Assembly (NCBI RefSeq): GCF_009720725.1
Contig: NZ_WNKT01000001.1
Location: 237,079 to 301,078 of the forward strand
DNA from: Allochromatium palmeri
GTDB taxonomy: Bacteria > Pseudomonadota > Gammaproteobacteria > Chromatiales > Chromatiaceae
Length of the DNA stretch: 64,000 nt
Direction: 5' to 3'
The notes beneath the pieces are model-generated. The model saw only the letters and a program-made list of their open reading frames with translations, made no database searches and had not been told where the DNA came from. Every line of letters starts with the position of its first letter. Position 1 is the stretch's first letter. Positions 10,230 to 20,800 of this stretch are shown in pieces. The translations under genes were made by a program, and so were the position numbers.

Positions 10230-11672
10230 TCAATCCTCGTTCAGGAGCCGATGCTCGCCGACACGCATGACCTTCATGATGTTGGTCTGGCCCTCGACAC
10301 CCGAGCGGTCGCCCTTGGTGATGATGACCAGATCGCCATCGCGCACCGTGCCGCGGCGCAGCAGTTCCTCGATCACCTCGCAGTTGACCTCATGGATGTC
10401 GGTGCTGCCGACATCGAAGGCCACCGGATAGACGCCCCGGAACAGGCGGACCTTACGCTGCGTCGGCTCTGAGCGCGTCATGCCGTAGATGGGGATGCCC
10501 GAGCTGATACGCGACATCCATTTGACCGTCGAGCCGGTCTCGGTCAGCGCAGCGATGGCCTTTACGCCCAGATGGTTGGCGGTGTACATGGCCGCCATGG
10601 CGATGCCTTCGTCGACGCGCCCGAACACCGAGTCGAGCCGGTGACCGGAGCGGGTGACGTTCTTCTCGGCCTCCAGACAGATGCGGTCCAGAGCCTCGAT
10701 CACCTTGGCCGGGTTCTTGCCGATCGAGCTTTCGGCCGAGAGCATCACGGCATCCGTGCCGTCGAGCACGGCGTTGGCCACATCGAAGACCTCGGCGCGG
10801 GTCGGGATCGGGTTCTCGATCATCGACTGCATCATCTGGGTGGCGGTGATGACGACGCTGTTCAACTCGCGCGCGCGGCTGATGAGACGCTTCTGGACCG
10901 CCGGCAGCTCGGCGTCGCCGATCTCCACGCCCAGATCGCCGCGCGCGACCATGATGGCGTCGGCGGCATTGATGATATCGTCGATGCCCTTGAGCGACTC
11001 GGCACGCTCGATCTTAGCGACGATGCCGCCGCGTCCGCCGGCTTCGTAGAACAGCTCGCGCGCCAGGCGCACGTCGTCGCCGTTGCGCACGAAGGAGACG
11101 GCCAGATAGTCGGCGTCGATCTCGGCGGCGAAGCGGATGTCCTCTTTGTCCTTGTCGGTCAGAGCCGGGGCCGAGAGTCCGCCGCCCTTCTTGTTGATGC
11201 CCTTGTTGTTGGAGAGCGCGCCGCCAACGACCACCTGGCATTCGATACGCCCGTCGACCACCGCGTCGACCCAGAGTTCGATCGCGCCATCGTCGAGCAG
11301 CAGGGTGTCGCCGTGGCGCACGTCGTCGGCCAGCTCGACATAGGTCGTGCCCACACGCGTCTGGTCGCCGGCATCGATCGGGCAGGCAGTGTCGATGGCG
11401 AAACGGTCGCCCCGGGCCAGTTGGATCTTGCCGTCGGTGAACTTGCCGATGCGGATCTTAGGGCCTTGCAGGTCCATCAGGACCGAGATCGCCTGACCGG
11501 CGGCCAGTGCACGCGCACGGATGCGCTCAGCGCGCTCGCGATGGCGATCATGGGTGTCGTGTGAAAGATTGAGTCGGACGACATCGACGCCGGCGGCGAG
11601 GATCTCATCCGTGACCGAGACCGGATCGGTCGCCGGTCCCAGGGTTGCAACGATTTTGGTGCGTCTTGGCAT
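10230..11672 (-). CDS. pyk: Pyruvate kinase
   Basis: 480 residues from ATG 11672 (MPRRTKIVATLGPATD), matching the canonical N-terminus; an upstream in-frame start at 11702 would add ten non-conserved residues. Motifs: KIVATLGPA, LNLSHDTHD, MDLQGPKIR, the catalytic helix around AKIERAES, MVARGDLGVEIG and ITATQMM. It transfers phosphate from phosphoenolpyruvate to ADP. It lies between pgk and fba on the same strand. No clear Shine-Dalgarno site is seen, which fits translation in a polycistronic message. Confidence 0.95.
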   Translation of the reverse strand: MPRRTKIVATLGPATDPVSVTDEILAAGVDVVRLNLSHDTHDRHRERAERIRARALAAGQAISVLMDLQGPKIRIGKFTDGKIQLARGDRFAIDTACPIDAGDQTRVGTTYVELADDVRHGDTLLLDDGAIELWVDAVVDGRIECQVVVGGALSNNKGINKKGGGLSAPALTDKDKEDIRFAAEIDADYLAVSFVRNGDDVRLARELFYEAGGRGGIVAKIERAESLKGIDDIINAADAIMVARGDLGVEIGDAELPAVQKRLISRARELNSVVITATQMMQSMIENPIPTRAEVFDVANAVLDGTDAVMLSAESSIGKNPAKVIEALDRICLEAEKNVTRSGHRLDSVFGRVDEGIAMAAMYTANHLGVKAIAALTETGSTVKWMSRISSGIPIYGMTRSEPTQRKVRLFRGVYPVAFDVGSTDIHEVNCEVIEELLRRGTVRDGDLVIITKGDRSGVEGQTNIMKVMRVGEHRLLNED

Positions 11673-11712
11673 GGTTGTAGTTAAGTCTTGAGCGTCCAGC
11701 ATTCAGGGTTCA

Positions 11713-11755
11713 GCGTTCGGTCGTCAGCCAGATTCACGGGTGAGCGACCGAACGC
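11713..11755 (-). repeat. Intercistronic hairpin between pgk and pyk
   Basis: Perfect 11-bp inverted repeat GCGTTCGGTCG (11713-11723) and CGACCGAACGC (11745-11755) around a 21-nt loop. There is no T-run, so it is not a classical terminator. It may be an mRNA processing or stability element. Confidence 0.6.
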
Positions 11756-11776
11756 CCATGGCGCCGCGATGCTGGA

Positions 11777-12958
11777 TCAGTCCTTCGCCCGCGTTTCGAG
11801 CATGGCGACGGCGGGCAGGGTTTTGCCTTCGAGATATTCGAGGAAGGCGCCGCCGGCGGTCGAGATGTAGGAGACCTGGTCGTAGATGTCGTATTTCTGG
11901 ATCGCGGCGATGGTGTCGCCGCCGCCAGCCAGACTGAAGCCGGCGGCCTTAGCGATGGCCATGGACACGGTCTTGGTGCCACCGCCGAACTGATCGAACT
12001 CGAACACGCCGACCGGACCATTCCAGACGATGGTGCCGGCCTTGGCGATGATGTCGGCCAGTGCCTGGGCCGAGTCCGGGCCGATGTCGAAGATCATGTC
12101 GTCCTCGGCGACCTCGGCCGCCGCCTTGGTGACAGCGGGTTCGTTCTCATTGAACTGCTTGCCGCAGACGACATCGGTGGCGATCGGGATGCTGGCGCCG
12201 CGCGCGGTCATCTTTTCCATCAGCATCTTGGCGGTCGGGATCAGATCATGCTCGCACAGCGACTTGCCGACCGGAAAGCCGGCCGCCGCCAGGAAGGTGT
12301 TGGCGATGCCGCCGCCGACGACGAGCTGATCGACCTTCTCGGACAGCGCTTCGAGCACCGTGAGCTTGGTCGAGACCTTGGAGCCGCCGACGATAGCGAC
12401 CATCGGACGCGCCGGGTTGGCGAGTGCCTTTTGCAGCGCGTCCAGCTCCTGGGCCAGCAGCAGGCCGGCGCAGGCGGCCGGGGCAAACTTGCCCGCGCCG
12501 TGCGTTGAGGCCTGGGCGCGATGTGCGGTGCCAAAGGCGTCCATGACGAAGACGTCGCAGAGCGCAGCGTATTGCTTGGAGAGCGTTTCCTCGTCCTTCT
12601 TCTCGCCCTTATTGAAACGCACGTTCTCCAGCAGCACCAGCTCGCCGTCAGCGACTTCGGGCGCCTGATCCAGATAATCGCGGACCAGACGTACCTCGCG
12701 TCCGAGCTTGGCGGCGAGCGCCTCGGCGACCGGCTGGAGCGAATCGGCCTCGGAGAAGACGCCTTCCTCGGGACGACCCAGATGCGACATGACCATGACC
12801 TTGGCGCCGGCCTTGAGACAGTGCTCGAAGGTCGGCATCGAGGCGGTGATGCGTGCGTCCGAGGTGACCTGACCGTTCTTGACCGGGACGTTCAGATCCG
12901 AGCGGATCAGCACCCGCTTGCCGGCCAGATCCAGGTCGGTGAGCTTGATGAAGGACAT
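11777..12958 (-). CDS. pgk: Phosphoglycerate kinase
   Basis: 393 residues from ATG 12958, chosen because GAGGAG lies just upstream and [11 protein letters not shown] is the usual N-terminus; an earlier start at 12997 is possible but unsupported. Motifs: [11 protein letters not shown] (substrate site), [19 protein letters not shown], the GGSKVSTKL loop and, near the C-terminus, GGGDTIAAI. It catalyses the ATP/3-phosphoglycerate step shared by the Calvin cycle and glycolysis, between gap and pyk. Confidence 0.96.
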   Translation of the reverse strand: MSFIKLTDLDLAGKRVLIRSDLNVPVKNGQVTSDARITASMPTFEHCLKAGAKVMVMSHLGRPEEGVFSEADSLQPVAEALAAKLGREVRLVRDYLDQAPEVADGELVLLENVRFNKGEKKDEETLSKQYAALCDVFVMDAFGTAHRAQASTHGAGKFAPAACAGLLLAQELDALQKALANPARPMVAIVGGSKVSTKLTVLEALSEKVDQLVVGGGIANTFLAAAGFPVGKSLCEHDLIPTAKMLMEKMTARGASIPIATDVVCGKQFNENEPAVTKAAAEVAEDDMIFDIGPDSAQALADIIAKAGTIVWNGPVGVFEFDQFGGGTKTVSMAIAKAAGFSLAGGGDTIAAIQKYDIYDQVSYISTAGGAFLEYLEGKTLPAVAMLETRAKD

Positions 12959-13033
12959 GAGTCGTGTCTCCTCGTAAGTTTGGAATTGTGATGTCAAAGC
13001 GATCCGCGAAGCCCTGTGGCTTGGCGCATGGCT

Positions 13034-13513
13034 CTAGTCATCGAGCCGGATTCGTGCGGGAAACTCCGGTGCGAGTTGTGATAGTTGCAGTTGACCGCCC
13101 GCCGCGTAGAACGACATGACGCCATCGATGCACAGCCAGACTTCCAGCGCCCCGCACTCGAAATACAGTGCGCGTTTTTCGGCCATTTCATCCGCCGTAT
13201 TGCTCCCGGAACGCACCTCGATACAAATCTCCGGCGCGATGGAGCAGTCGGTCTCGCCGCGAATGATGCGAATGCGTTCATGACTGGCCCAGGCCACGTC
13301 GGCCACCCGCGTCCCCTTGCGCGTGCGGATCGCACATTCGGGCAGGGCACGACCATCCTTGAGCAACGAGCGCAATAGATATTCGATCTCACCCTGATAG
13401 AGCGAATGAATGACCTTGACGGCATTCATCACGATCTCGCCTTTTTCATTGGTTTCGATCTTGAAAGGCAGATCGCGCAAACTCGGGTGTTCACAGACTT
13501 CACTCCATTGCAT
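13034..13513 (-). CDS. Uma2 (DUF820) family putative endonuclease
   Basis: 159 residues from ATG 13513, preceded by GGAG; a longer start at 13546 would run into the hairpin after gap. Uma2 proteins have a PD-(D/E)XK nuclease fold. The core is visible: Asp in RVADVAWAS, PEICIEVRS with the second acid, and Lys in DEMAEKRALYF, then GALEVWLC. The natural substrate is unknown. The gene lies between gap and pgk, same strand, in what is otherwise a pure carbon-metabolism cluster, so it is probably a later insertion cotranscribed with its neighbours. Confidence 0.82.
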   Translation of the reverse strand: MQWSEVCEHPSLRDLPFKIETNEKGEIVMNAVKVIHSLYQGEIEYLLRSLLKDGRALPECAIRTRKGTRVADVAWASHERIRIIRGETDCSIAPEICIEVRSGSNTADEMAEKRALYFECGALEVWLCIDGVMSFYAAGGQLQLSQLAPEFPARIRLDD

Positions 13514-13537
13514 GGGGAGAACTCCGGATTCGTTGTT

Positions 13538-13563
13538 GGCTCCCACGCGCCGGCGTGGGAGCC
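13538..13563 (-). repeat. Strong intercistronic hairpin after gap
   Basis: Perfect 11-bp stem GGCTCCCACGC / GCGTGGGAGCC with a 4-nt loop, 9 bp after the gap stop. No T-run follows on the minus strand. It could protect the 3' end of a gap transcript or weakly attenuate the downstream genes. Confidence 0.65.
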
Positions 13564-13571
13564 GCAGACGC

Positions 13572-14609
<1,038 letters not shown>

Positions 14610-14627
14610 TTAAACCCTGTCAGGTGG

Positions 14628-14674
14628 CGACAGGATGAACACGGGCCATGAGCCGATGTGCGGTCATCCTGTCG
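14628..14674 (-). repeat. Intercistronic hairpin between tkt and gap
   Basis: Perfect 11-bp inverted repeat CGACAGGATGA (14628-14638) and TCATCCTGTCG (14664-14674) with a 25-nt loop. It is not followed by a T-run in the tkt direction. It is the third such long-stem element in this gene cluster. Confidence 0.6.
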
Positions 14675-14705
14675 ATTCCTACATGATTGAAAGCCGAGGT
14701 ACGGC

Positions 14706-16709
14706 TCAGAGCACGCCGCGAACCGTGGCGACCAGGTTCTCGACCGTGAAGCCGAACTCCTTGAACAGCGCGCCGGCCGGGGCGGACTCGCCGAAGCGGT
14801 CGACGCCGAGCACCGCGCCCTGGGTGCCGACGTATTTCCACCAGCCGTCGGTGACAGCGGCTTCGACCGCCACGCGCGCGGTGACGGCCTTGGGCAGTAC
14901 GGATTCCTTGTAGGCGGCGTCCTGGGCGTCGAAGGTGTCGGTCGAGGGCATGGAGACGACGCGGATGGCCTTGTCGCTCATGGCCTCGGCGGCCTTCATG
15001 GCCAGTTCGACCTCCGAGCCGGTGGCGATGATGATGGCATCCGGGGTGCCGGCGCAATCGCGCAGGATGTAACCACCGCGCGCAATGTTGGCCAGTTGCT
15101 CGTCGGTGCGCGGCATGTGGGCCAGATTCTGACGCGAGAAGATCAGGCAGCTTGGTGTGCTCGTGCGCTCGATCGCCAGCTTCCAGGACAGGGCCGATTC
15201 GACCGCGTCACAGGGACGCCAGACGCTCATGTTCGGGATCAGGCGCAGGGTCGGGATCTGCTCGACCGGCTGATGGGTCGGGCCGTCCTCGCCCAGACCG
15301 ATGGAGTCGTGGGTGTAGACGAAGATCGAGGGCACCTTCATCAGCGCGGCCATACGCAGGGCATTGCGCGCGTACTCCGAGAACATCAGGAAGGTTGCGC
15401 CATAGGGGATGAAGCCGCCGTGCAGCGCGATGCCGTTCATGATCGCCGACATGCCGAACTCGCGCACGCCGTAGAAGATGTAATTGCCGCCGTCGTTTTT
15501 GCTCACGCCCTTGCAGCCCTTCCACAGCGTGAGGTTGGAGCCGGCGAGGTCAGCCGAGCCGCCCATCAGTTCGGGCAGCAGCGGACCGAAGCCGTTGAGT
15601 GCATTCTGCGAGGCTTTGCGCGAGGCGATGGTCTCGCCCTTCTCGACCACAGACTTGACGAAGGCGTCGGCTTTTTCCGACCAGTCGGCGGGCCGCTCGC
15701 CGGCCATGCGACGTTTGAACTCGGCCGCTTCGGCCGGAAACGCCTTGGCATAGGCATCGAACTTGGCGTTCCAGTCGGACTCGGCGGCGGCGCCGCGCTC
15801 CTTGGCATCCCAACCCTGACGGACATTGTCCGGGATCACGAAGGGCGCGTGGTTCCAGCCCAGGTTCTCGCGGGTCAGGGCGATTTCAGCGTCGCCGAGC
15901 GCCGCACCGTGACACTCTTCCTTGCCCTGCTTGTTCGGCGAGCCGAAGCCGATGATGGTCTGGCAGCAGATCAGGGTCGGCTTGTCGGAGACGGCGCGCG
16001 CCTGCTCGATGGCCGCCTTGATAGCGTCGGCGTCATGACCGTCGACCTTGGGGATTACATGCCAGCCATAGGCCTCGAAACGCTTGGGCGTGTCGTCGAG
16101 GAACCAGCCGGGCGTGTCGCCATGACCGCGCACCTCACCGTCGATCGAGATGTTGTTATCGTCGTAGAGCGCGATCAGCTTGCCCAGACCCAGGGCGCCG
16201 GCCAGCGAGCAGGCTTCGTGCGAGATGCCTTCCATCAGACAGCCGTCGCCGAGGAAGACATAGGTGTTGTGATCGACGATCTCGTGACCCGGCTTGTTGA
16301 ACTGCGCGGCAAGTGCCTTCTCGGCGATGGCCATGCCGACGGCGTTGGTGATGCCCTGACCGAGCGGGCCGGTGGTGGTCTCGACGCCCGGCGCATAGCC
16401 GTACTCGGGGTGACCGGGGGTTCTGGAGTGGAGCTGACGGAACTGCTTGAGGTCTTCGATGCTCAGATCATAGCCGGTCAGGTGGAGCAGGGAATAGATC
16501 AGCATCGAGCCATGGCCGTTGGACAGCACGAAACGGTCGCGGTCAGCCCACTTCGGGTTGTTCGGGTTGTGGCGCATGAAGTCGTTCCACAACACCTCGG
16601 CGATGTCGGCCATGCCCATAGGCGCGCCCGGATGGCCCGAGTTGGCCTTCTGAACCGCATCCATGGCGAGCGCGCGGACGGCATTGGCGAGTTCTCTGCG
16701 TGAGGACAT
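14706..16709 (-). CDS. tkt: Transketolase
   Basis: 667 residues, standard length. Thiamine diphosphate-binding motif [18 protein letters not shown] followed by DDNNISIDG; substrate-site [17 protein letters not shown] near the N-terminus; pyrimidine-domain [20 protein letters not shown]-terminal domain with [10 protein letters not shown]. It exchanges two-carbon units in the regenerative Calvin cycle and the pentose phosphate pathway. AGGAGGGG precedes the ATG. First gene of the tkt-gap-(Uma2)-pgk-pyk-fba cluster. Confidence 0.96.
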   Translation of the reverse strand: MSSRRELANAVRALAMDAVQKANSGHPGAPMGMADIAEVLWNDFMRHNPNNPKWADRDRFVLSNGHGSMLIYSLLHLTGYDLSIEDLKQFRQLHSRTPGHPEYGYAPGVETTTGPLGQGITNAVGMAIAEKALAAQFNKPGHEIVDHNTYVFLGDGCLMEGISHEACSLAGALGLGKLIALYDDNNISIDGEVRGHGDTPGWFLDDTPKRFEAYGWHVIPKVDGHDADAIKAAIEQARAVSDKPTLICCQTIIGFGSPNKQGKEECHGAALGDAEIALTRENLGWNHAPFVIPDNVRQGWDAKERGAAAESDWNAKFDAYAKAFPAEAAEFKRRMAGERPADWSEKADAFVKSVVEKGETIASRKASQNALNGFGPLLPELMGGSADLAGSNLTLWKGCKGVSKNDGGNYIFYGVREFGMSAIMNGIALHGGFIPYGATFLMFSEYARNALRMAALMKVPSIFVYTHDSIGLGEDGPTHQPVEQIPTLRLIPNMSVWRPCDAVESALSWKLAIERTSTPSCLIFSRQNLAHMPRTDEQLANIARGGYILRDCAGTPDAIIIATGSEVELAMKAAEAMSDKAIRVVSMPSTDTFDAQDAAYKESVLPKAVTARVAVEAAVTDGWWKYVGTQGAVLGVDRFGESAPAGALFKEFGFTVENLVATVRGVL

Positions 16710-16984
16710 GAAGCCCCTCCTGAAATTGAGTTAGCGATGGTCGAAAAGCGTGCGCCTGTACCCCACCGACGGCGTCGCGTCGGTGACGACGGCCGGACGA
16801 TCCGCTCGGCGGCGCGGAATCGGCGATGGGTTCGTGGGCGGGTAGCCACGAGGAACCAGGGGGCGTTTAGCGATTTGTAATTTTCTAATATTAAAAATTG
16901 ACGCACGAAATGGCCAGCGTTTTTATCGGGTACGCTCGAACGGGCGTGCGCACCCGGCCAGACCGAACGACCGCGGCGGGCGTC
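16710..16984. promoter_or_regulatory. tkt upstream region, AT-rich segment
   Basis: 275 bp between tkt and the redoxin gene, without a credible ORF. A short AT-rich block at 16870-16930 stands out in GC-rich DNA and probably holds the tkt promoter. A 7-bp hairpin (CACCGAC / GTCGGTG) lies in the presumed tkt leader near 16763-16784. A CbbR-like LysR regulator could act here, but no convincing operator was identified. Confidence 0.4.
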
Positions 16985-17542
16985 TCAGTTCGCTTTCCAC
17001 TTGATCGAACAGCCCATGCTCGGGATCTGCTCGGCAGGACCGTTGCCGGTCTCGGCGACCTGCTTCATGGCTTCGAACAGGTCGCGACGCACATCCGGGG
17101 GCGCGGCCTCCTTGCGGCTGGCGTCGAGCCGACCGCGATACTGGAGTCCCAGTTCGCCGTTGTAGCCGAAGAAATCCGGGGTGCAGACAGCGCCATAGGC
17201 CCGTGCGATCGCCTGGCTTTCGTCGTAGAGATAGGGGAAGGGGAAACCGGAGTCCTCAGCGACCTGCTTCATGCCGTCGAAGGAGTCCTCGGGGTAGTCG
17301 TTGGCGTCGTTGGAGCTGATGGCCACGCAGCCGATACCGAGCGCAGCCAGTTCGCGCGCGTCGCGTACCAGCCGATCGCGGATCGCCTGGACATAGGGGC
17401 AATGGTTGCAGATGAACATGACCAGCAAACCGCGCGGACCCTTGCACTGGTCGCGGGTCCAGATCCGGCCATCGACCCCCGGAAGCGAGAAGTCTGGAGC
17501 GGGGGCGCCAAAGTCGCAGAGCGGGGTTTCGGTCGATACCAT
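16985..17542 (-). CDS. Thioredoxin-fold redoxin (AhpC/TSA-like)
   Basis: 185 residues. The fold is shown by APAPDFSLPGVDG, LVMFICNHCPYVQA with a CxxC motif (CNHC), a SSNDANDYPEDSF segment and AVCTPDFFGY with the conserved cis-Pro region. Proteins with the CNHCPYV signature form a widespread thioredoxin-family group of poorly defined substrate, probably a cytosolic thiol peroxidase or disulfide reductase. No signal peptide. It lies upstream of tkt on the same strand, separated by 275 bp, so it is probably an independent unit. Confidence 0.87.
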   Translation of the reverse strand: MVSTETPLCDFGAPAPDFSLPGVDGRIWTRDQCKGPRGLLVMFICNHCPYVQAIRDRLVRDARELAALGIGCVAISSNDANDYPEDSFDGMKQVAEDSGFPFPYLYDESQAIARAYGAVCTPDFFGYNGELGLQYRGRLDASRKEAAPPDVRRDLFEAMKQVAETGNGPAEQIPSMGCSIKWKAN

Positions 17543-17752
17543 AAAGTCCTCCGAGCGTGGGCGTTCGGTTTGTAATGATCGGGCGATGGTACCGGAAGTC
17601 CGCCCGATTCAAAATCTTGCATCGCACAATGGGGATTGAAACGCGAGATTCCAGGCTTCGAGTCTAGTTTCAAGAGCCAAATCGACGCGCTATCATGCCC
17701 GGCTTCATCAACGCGCTATCCGGCGCCCCGAACCCAGGTCTCGTGATCGACT

Positions 17753-18943
17753 ATGAGCAAGGACTATATCTTTACCTCCGAATCCGTTTCCGAAGGCCAT
17801 CCGGACAAGATGGCGGACCAGATTTCCGACGCCGTACTCGACGAGATCTATCGCCGCGACCCCAACCACGCCAAGGCGCGCGTGGCCTGCGAGACCCTGG
17901 TCAAGACCGGTTTCGTGATGCTGGCCGGTGAAATCACGGTCACGGACGCCGATCTCAAGATCGACTACGAGCGGGTGGTGCGCCGTGTGGTCAAGGAGAT
18001 CGGCTACGACAACTCCGACGTCGGTTTCGATGGCAACAACTGTGGGGTGCTGATCGCGCTCGGTGAGCAGTCCAAGGACATCAATCAAGGTGTCGACCGC
18101 GAGACCGAGGAAGCCCAGGGCGCGGGCGACCAGGGTCTGATGTTCGGCTATGCCACCAACGAGACCGACATGCTGATGCCGGCGCCGATCGATTATGCGC
18201 ATCGGCTGGTCAAGCGTCAGGCCGAGGTGCGCAAGAACGGCACCCTGCCGTGGCTGCGTCCGGACGCCAAGTCGCAGATCACCGTGCGCTACAGCAACGG
18301 CAAGCCGGTCGGGGTCGATGCCGTGGTGCTGTCGACCCAGCACAGCGAGGATGTCAGCGACAGCGTGCTGCATGAGGCGGTAATGGAAGAGATCATCAAG
18401 CCGGTGCTTGGCACGACGGGCTGGCTCCATGCCGGCACCCAGTATCACATCAATCCGACCGGTAAGTTCGTCATCGGTGGGCCGGTGGGCGACTGCGGTC
18501 TGACCGGGCGCAAGATCATCGTCGATACCTATGGCGGCATGGCGCGTCATGGCGGCGGTGCCTTCTCGGGCAAGGATCCGTCCAAGGTCGACCGTTCGGC
18601 GGCCTATGCCGGTCGCTATGTGGCCAAGAACATCGTCGCCGCCGGGCTGGCCGACAAGTGCGAGATCCAGGTCTCCTATGCCATCGGTGTCGCTGAGCCG
18701 ACTTCGGTTTCGATCGAGACCTTTGGTACGAATCAGATTAGCGAGGATCGCATCATCGAGCTGATCCGTGCCCATTTCGATCTGCGTCCTTACGGCATCA
18801 TGCGGATGCTGGATCTGACCAACCGCGAGCTGATCAAGTATCAGGACACGGCGGCCTATGGTCACTTCGGGCGCAGTGAGCCTGGATTCACCTGGGAGCG
18901 CACCGACAAGGCCGACGAGCTGCGCGCAGCGGCTGGGATTTGA
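17753..18943 (+). CDS. metK: S-adenosylmethionine synthetase
   Basis: 396 residues. ATP/Mg site [30 protein letters not shown] loop; phosphate loop [20 protein letters not shown]-terminal [11 protein letters not shown]. It makes S-adenosylmethionine from methionine and ATP. The ATG at 17753 gives the canonical [19 protein letters not shown] start. No S-adenosylmethionine riboswitch or MetJ box was recognised in the 200 bp upstream. With ahcY and metF further down the same strand it forms a scattered methyl-cycle locus. Confidence 0.97.
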   Translation: MSKDYIFTSESVSEGHPDKMADQISDAVLDEIYRRDPNHAKARVACETLVKTGFVMLAGEITVTDADLKIDYERVVRRVVKEIGYDNSDVGFDGNNCGVLIALGEQSKDINQGVDRETEEAQGAGDQGLMFGYATNETDMLMPAPIDYAHRLVKRQAEVRKNGTLPWLRPDAKSQITVRYSNGKPVGVDAVVLSTQHSEDVSDSVLHEAVMEEIIKPVLGTTGWLHAGTQYHINPTGKFVIGGPVGDCGLTGRKIIVDTYGGMARHGGGAFSGKDPSKVDRSAAYAGRYVAKNIVAAGLADKCEIQVSYAIGVAEPTSVSIETFGTNQISEDRIIELIRAHFDLRPYGIMRMLDLTNRELIKYQDTAAYGHFGRSEPGFTWERTDKADELRAAAGI

Positions 18944-19186
18944 GCTTGAGTTGAGTTGATGGACGGCGGGATGGGCGAGGGAGTGCCTGTCTCGCTGATG
19001 GTTTGAAATTTGCCGCAGTCGCACATCGAGTCAGTGCTGAGAGAATTGATAGGTCTCGGCTATGTTACATGCCGCGAAGGAAGTGTTCAGTATACATTGC
19101 CGGAAACTGCGACTTGGAAGCAGAAGTGACTCTGTCATCGCAGCAAGATGCGGCGAAAAACGAACTTTCTCACAGGAAACCTCAGC

Positions 19187-19441
19187 ATGATCCAAACCAT
19201 TGAGGCTGCCATCGACGACAGCGGACAAGTGCATTTTTATCAGCCGCTAACAATCAAAGGCGTTCATAGAGCTTTGGTGACGATCCTGGACGAACCTCCC
19301 GCACAGTACATGGAGCAGGTACTGCCCGTCGTTGAACCAAACGATGCAGAACCGAAAGAGCTCTTCGGTCTCTGGCGGGACTATTCGGAAACAGAATCGG
19401 TCGACGGCTATGTGAGAAATTTGCGCAAAGGGCGATTTTAA
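19187..19441 (+). CDS. Antitoxin of a VapBC-type module
   Basis: 84 residues starting MIQTIEAAIDDSGQVHF; AGGAAA lies about 9 nt before this ATG, which is better placed than the in-frame start at 19148. The C-terminus FGLWRDYSE...VRNLRKGRF matches the toxin-binding tails of small antitoxins paired with PIN toxins. Its stop overlaps the toxin start by one base (TAATG at 19439-19443), a translational coupling arrangement. Composition is clearly more AT-rich than metK, suggesting acquisition. Confidence 0.78.
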   Translation: MIQTIEAAIDDSGQVHFYQPLTIKGVHRALVTILDEPPAQYMEQVLPVVEPNDAEPKELFGLWRDYSETESVDGYVRNLRKGRF

Positions 19442-19818
19442 TGCTGGTTGATACAGATGTGCTGATTTGGTACATGCGTGGTCATGCCGGCGCTTACGAT
19501 ACGATTGAATATTTGCCTGATATCACGCTATCTGCCGTCACCCAAATGGAGTTGATGCAGGGGATGCGAAACAAAGGCGAAATGCTTGCCTTCGAGACTA
19601 CGCTGGTGCGCTGGCAGGCTAAACTGGAACCAATCACCCAGGCGATTTCGGATCGCGCAGTGATTCTGGTTCGTGACTATGCCCTCAGCCATGCCATGAA
19701 AATGGGCGACGCCTTGATTGCAGCAACAGCGTTGGAATTAAGTCGGCCGCTTTTGACGGCTAATTCCAAGCACTATCGCATGATCAAGAGTTTGGATTTG
19801 CATCAGTTCAGGCCATGA
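19441..19818 (+). CDS. vapC: VapC-type PIN-domain toxin ribonuclease
   Basis: 125 residues. PIN catalytic acids are visible: Asp4 and Asp6 in LVDTDVLIW, Glu in QMELMQGM, Asp in KMGDALIAATAL; the usual final position reads LLTANSKHY. The family cleaves tRNA or rRNA at specific sites when released from its antitoxin. It is coupled to the preceding antitoxin gene by a one-base overlap. Intact; the target RNA cannot be told from sequence. Confidence 0.88.
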   Translation: MLVDTDVLIWYMRGHAGAYDTIEYLPDITLSAVTQMELMQGMRNKGEMLAFETTLVRWQAKLEPITQAISDRAVILVRDYALSHAMKMGDALIAATALELSRPLLTANSKHYRMIKSLDLHQFRP

Positions 19819-19917
19819 GCGTTTCTACACTATAGTAACGGAGCAGGATGCTATGAGAACGAGTCCCCTTATGCGCGATTTTCCGTATTTTGCGAAATCG
19901 GGAAGAGGAAAAATGGG

Positions 19918-20025
19918 ATGAGTGGTTCAGTCAAAGGCCTAGCTGTTTACTTCGATGATCGTCATCTGCATGTTGAACTTGAGGATGGTCGGATTATCTC
20001 GACGCCGATGTCATGGTATCCGGAC
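19918..20025 (+). pseudogene. Truncated DUF2442 gene
   Basis: ATG 19918, with GAAGAGG upstream, encodes a clear DUF2442 N-terminus (VYFDDRHLHVELEDGRIISTPMSWYPDQ). The family resemblance stops abruptly after about 36 residues, where sequence from an unrelated ATP-binding protein begins in another frame. The C-terminal half of the domain is missing. DUF2442 proteins are often toxin-antitoxin-associated. The continuing frame runs to 20259 but is only a shadow of the next gene. Confidence 0.7.
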
Positions 20026-20722
20026 CAGTCGTCTCAGCGACCTGAATCTGGCCAAGCTGGACCAATACTTCCAGACCTACGGATTCGACCTGTCCGCCGA
20101 AGACGACAAGGAACGCCTGCTCCGCAACGCCGACCTGATGACGGACCAGCGGCAAGTCACAGTGGCCGGCCTGCTCCTGTTCGGAATCCACCCGCAGCGC
20201 TATCTGCCCTTTGCCGCGATCTCGATCGCCCGCTTCGCCGGAACCGAGATCGCCGATGAGCTGCTCGACCAGCAGGTCATCGACGGACCGCTCGATCAGC
20301 AGGTCGATTCCGCCCTCGCCGTCATCAAGCGTAATCTGTTTCGTCCCAGCCGCATCGAATCGACACGCACGGTCGATAGCCGTTTCCAGTATCCGGACCG
20401 GGTCTTTCGCGAACTCATCGTCAACGCTGTCGTCCATCGCAACTACGCCATCCACGGCTCACGGATTCGCCTCCTCATGTTCGAGGACCGGATCGAGTTC
20501 ATCAGCCCCGGTCGGCTACCGAACTCGGTGACGGTGGAGAAACTGCGGGTCGGCGTCTCGTGCGCGGTCAACCCGATCATCCTGCGCTATATGGAAAACC
20601 TGCGCTATGTCGATAAACTCGGGCGTGGTCTGCCGATGGTCTATCGCGCAGCCGAGCAGGCCGGTAAACGCATCGACTGCGAGGAGTTCGGCGAGGAATT
20701 TCGGGTCGTGCTCCAGCTTTGA
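20026..20722 (+). pseudogene. 5'-truncated AlbA_2/HATPase_c_4 ATP-binding protein
   Basis: From about SDLNLAKLDQYF the reading frame encodes the C-terminal two thirds of an AlbA_2 (Schlafen-like)/RecG-like putative transcriptional regulator: QVTVAGLLLFG, FRELIVNAVVHRNYAIHGSRIRL and LGRGLPMVYRA. The N-terminal AlbA_2 nucleic-acid domain is absent; its place is taken by the truncated DUF2442 fragment in a different frame. A start within this frame could yield a fragment of about 250 residues (from 19955), but this is probably debris of a deletion joining two genes. Confidence 0.75.
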
Positions 20723-20800
20723 TCATAACGACGCGCCATAGCGGTCGAGGAATGGCTCATCCTGTGCAAGCCATCACCGAAATGACACCGGGAGCACGCC

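Noticed and set aside
15096..16703. 535-codon open frame antisense to tkt
   Set aside because: No recognisable domain and the transketolase frame is certain.
16898..16926. TTGACG - 17 bp - TTTTAT on the plus strand as a promoter
   Set aside because: Good match to sigma-70 spacing, but no plus-strand gene follows until metK about 830 bp away, so probably chance in an AT-rich patch.
17543..17752. SAM riboswitch or MetJ site before metK
   Set aside because: No conserved SAM-I, SAM-II or MetJ (AGACGTCT) pattern is visible.
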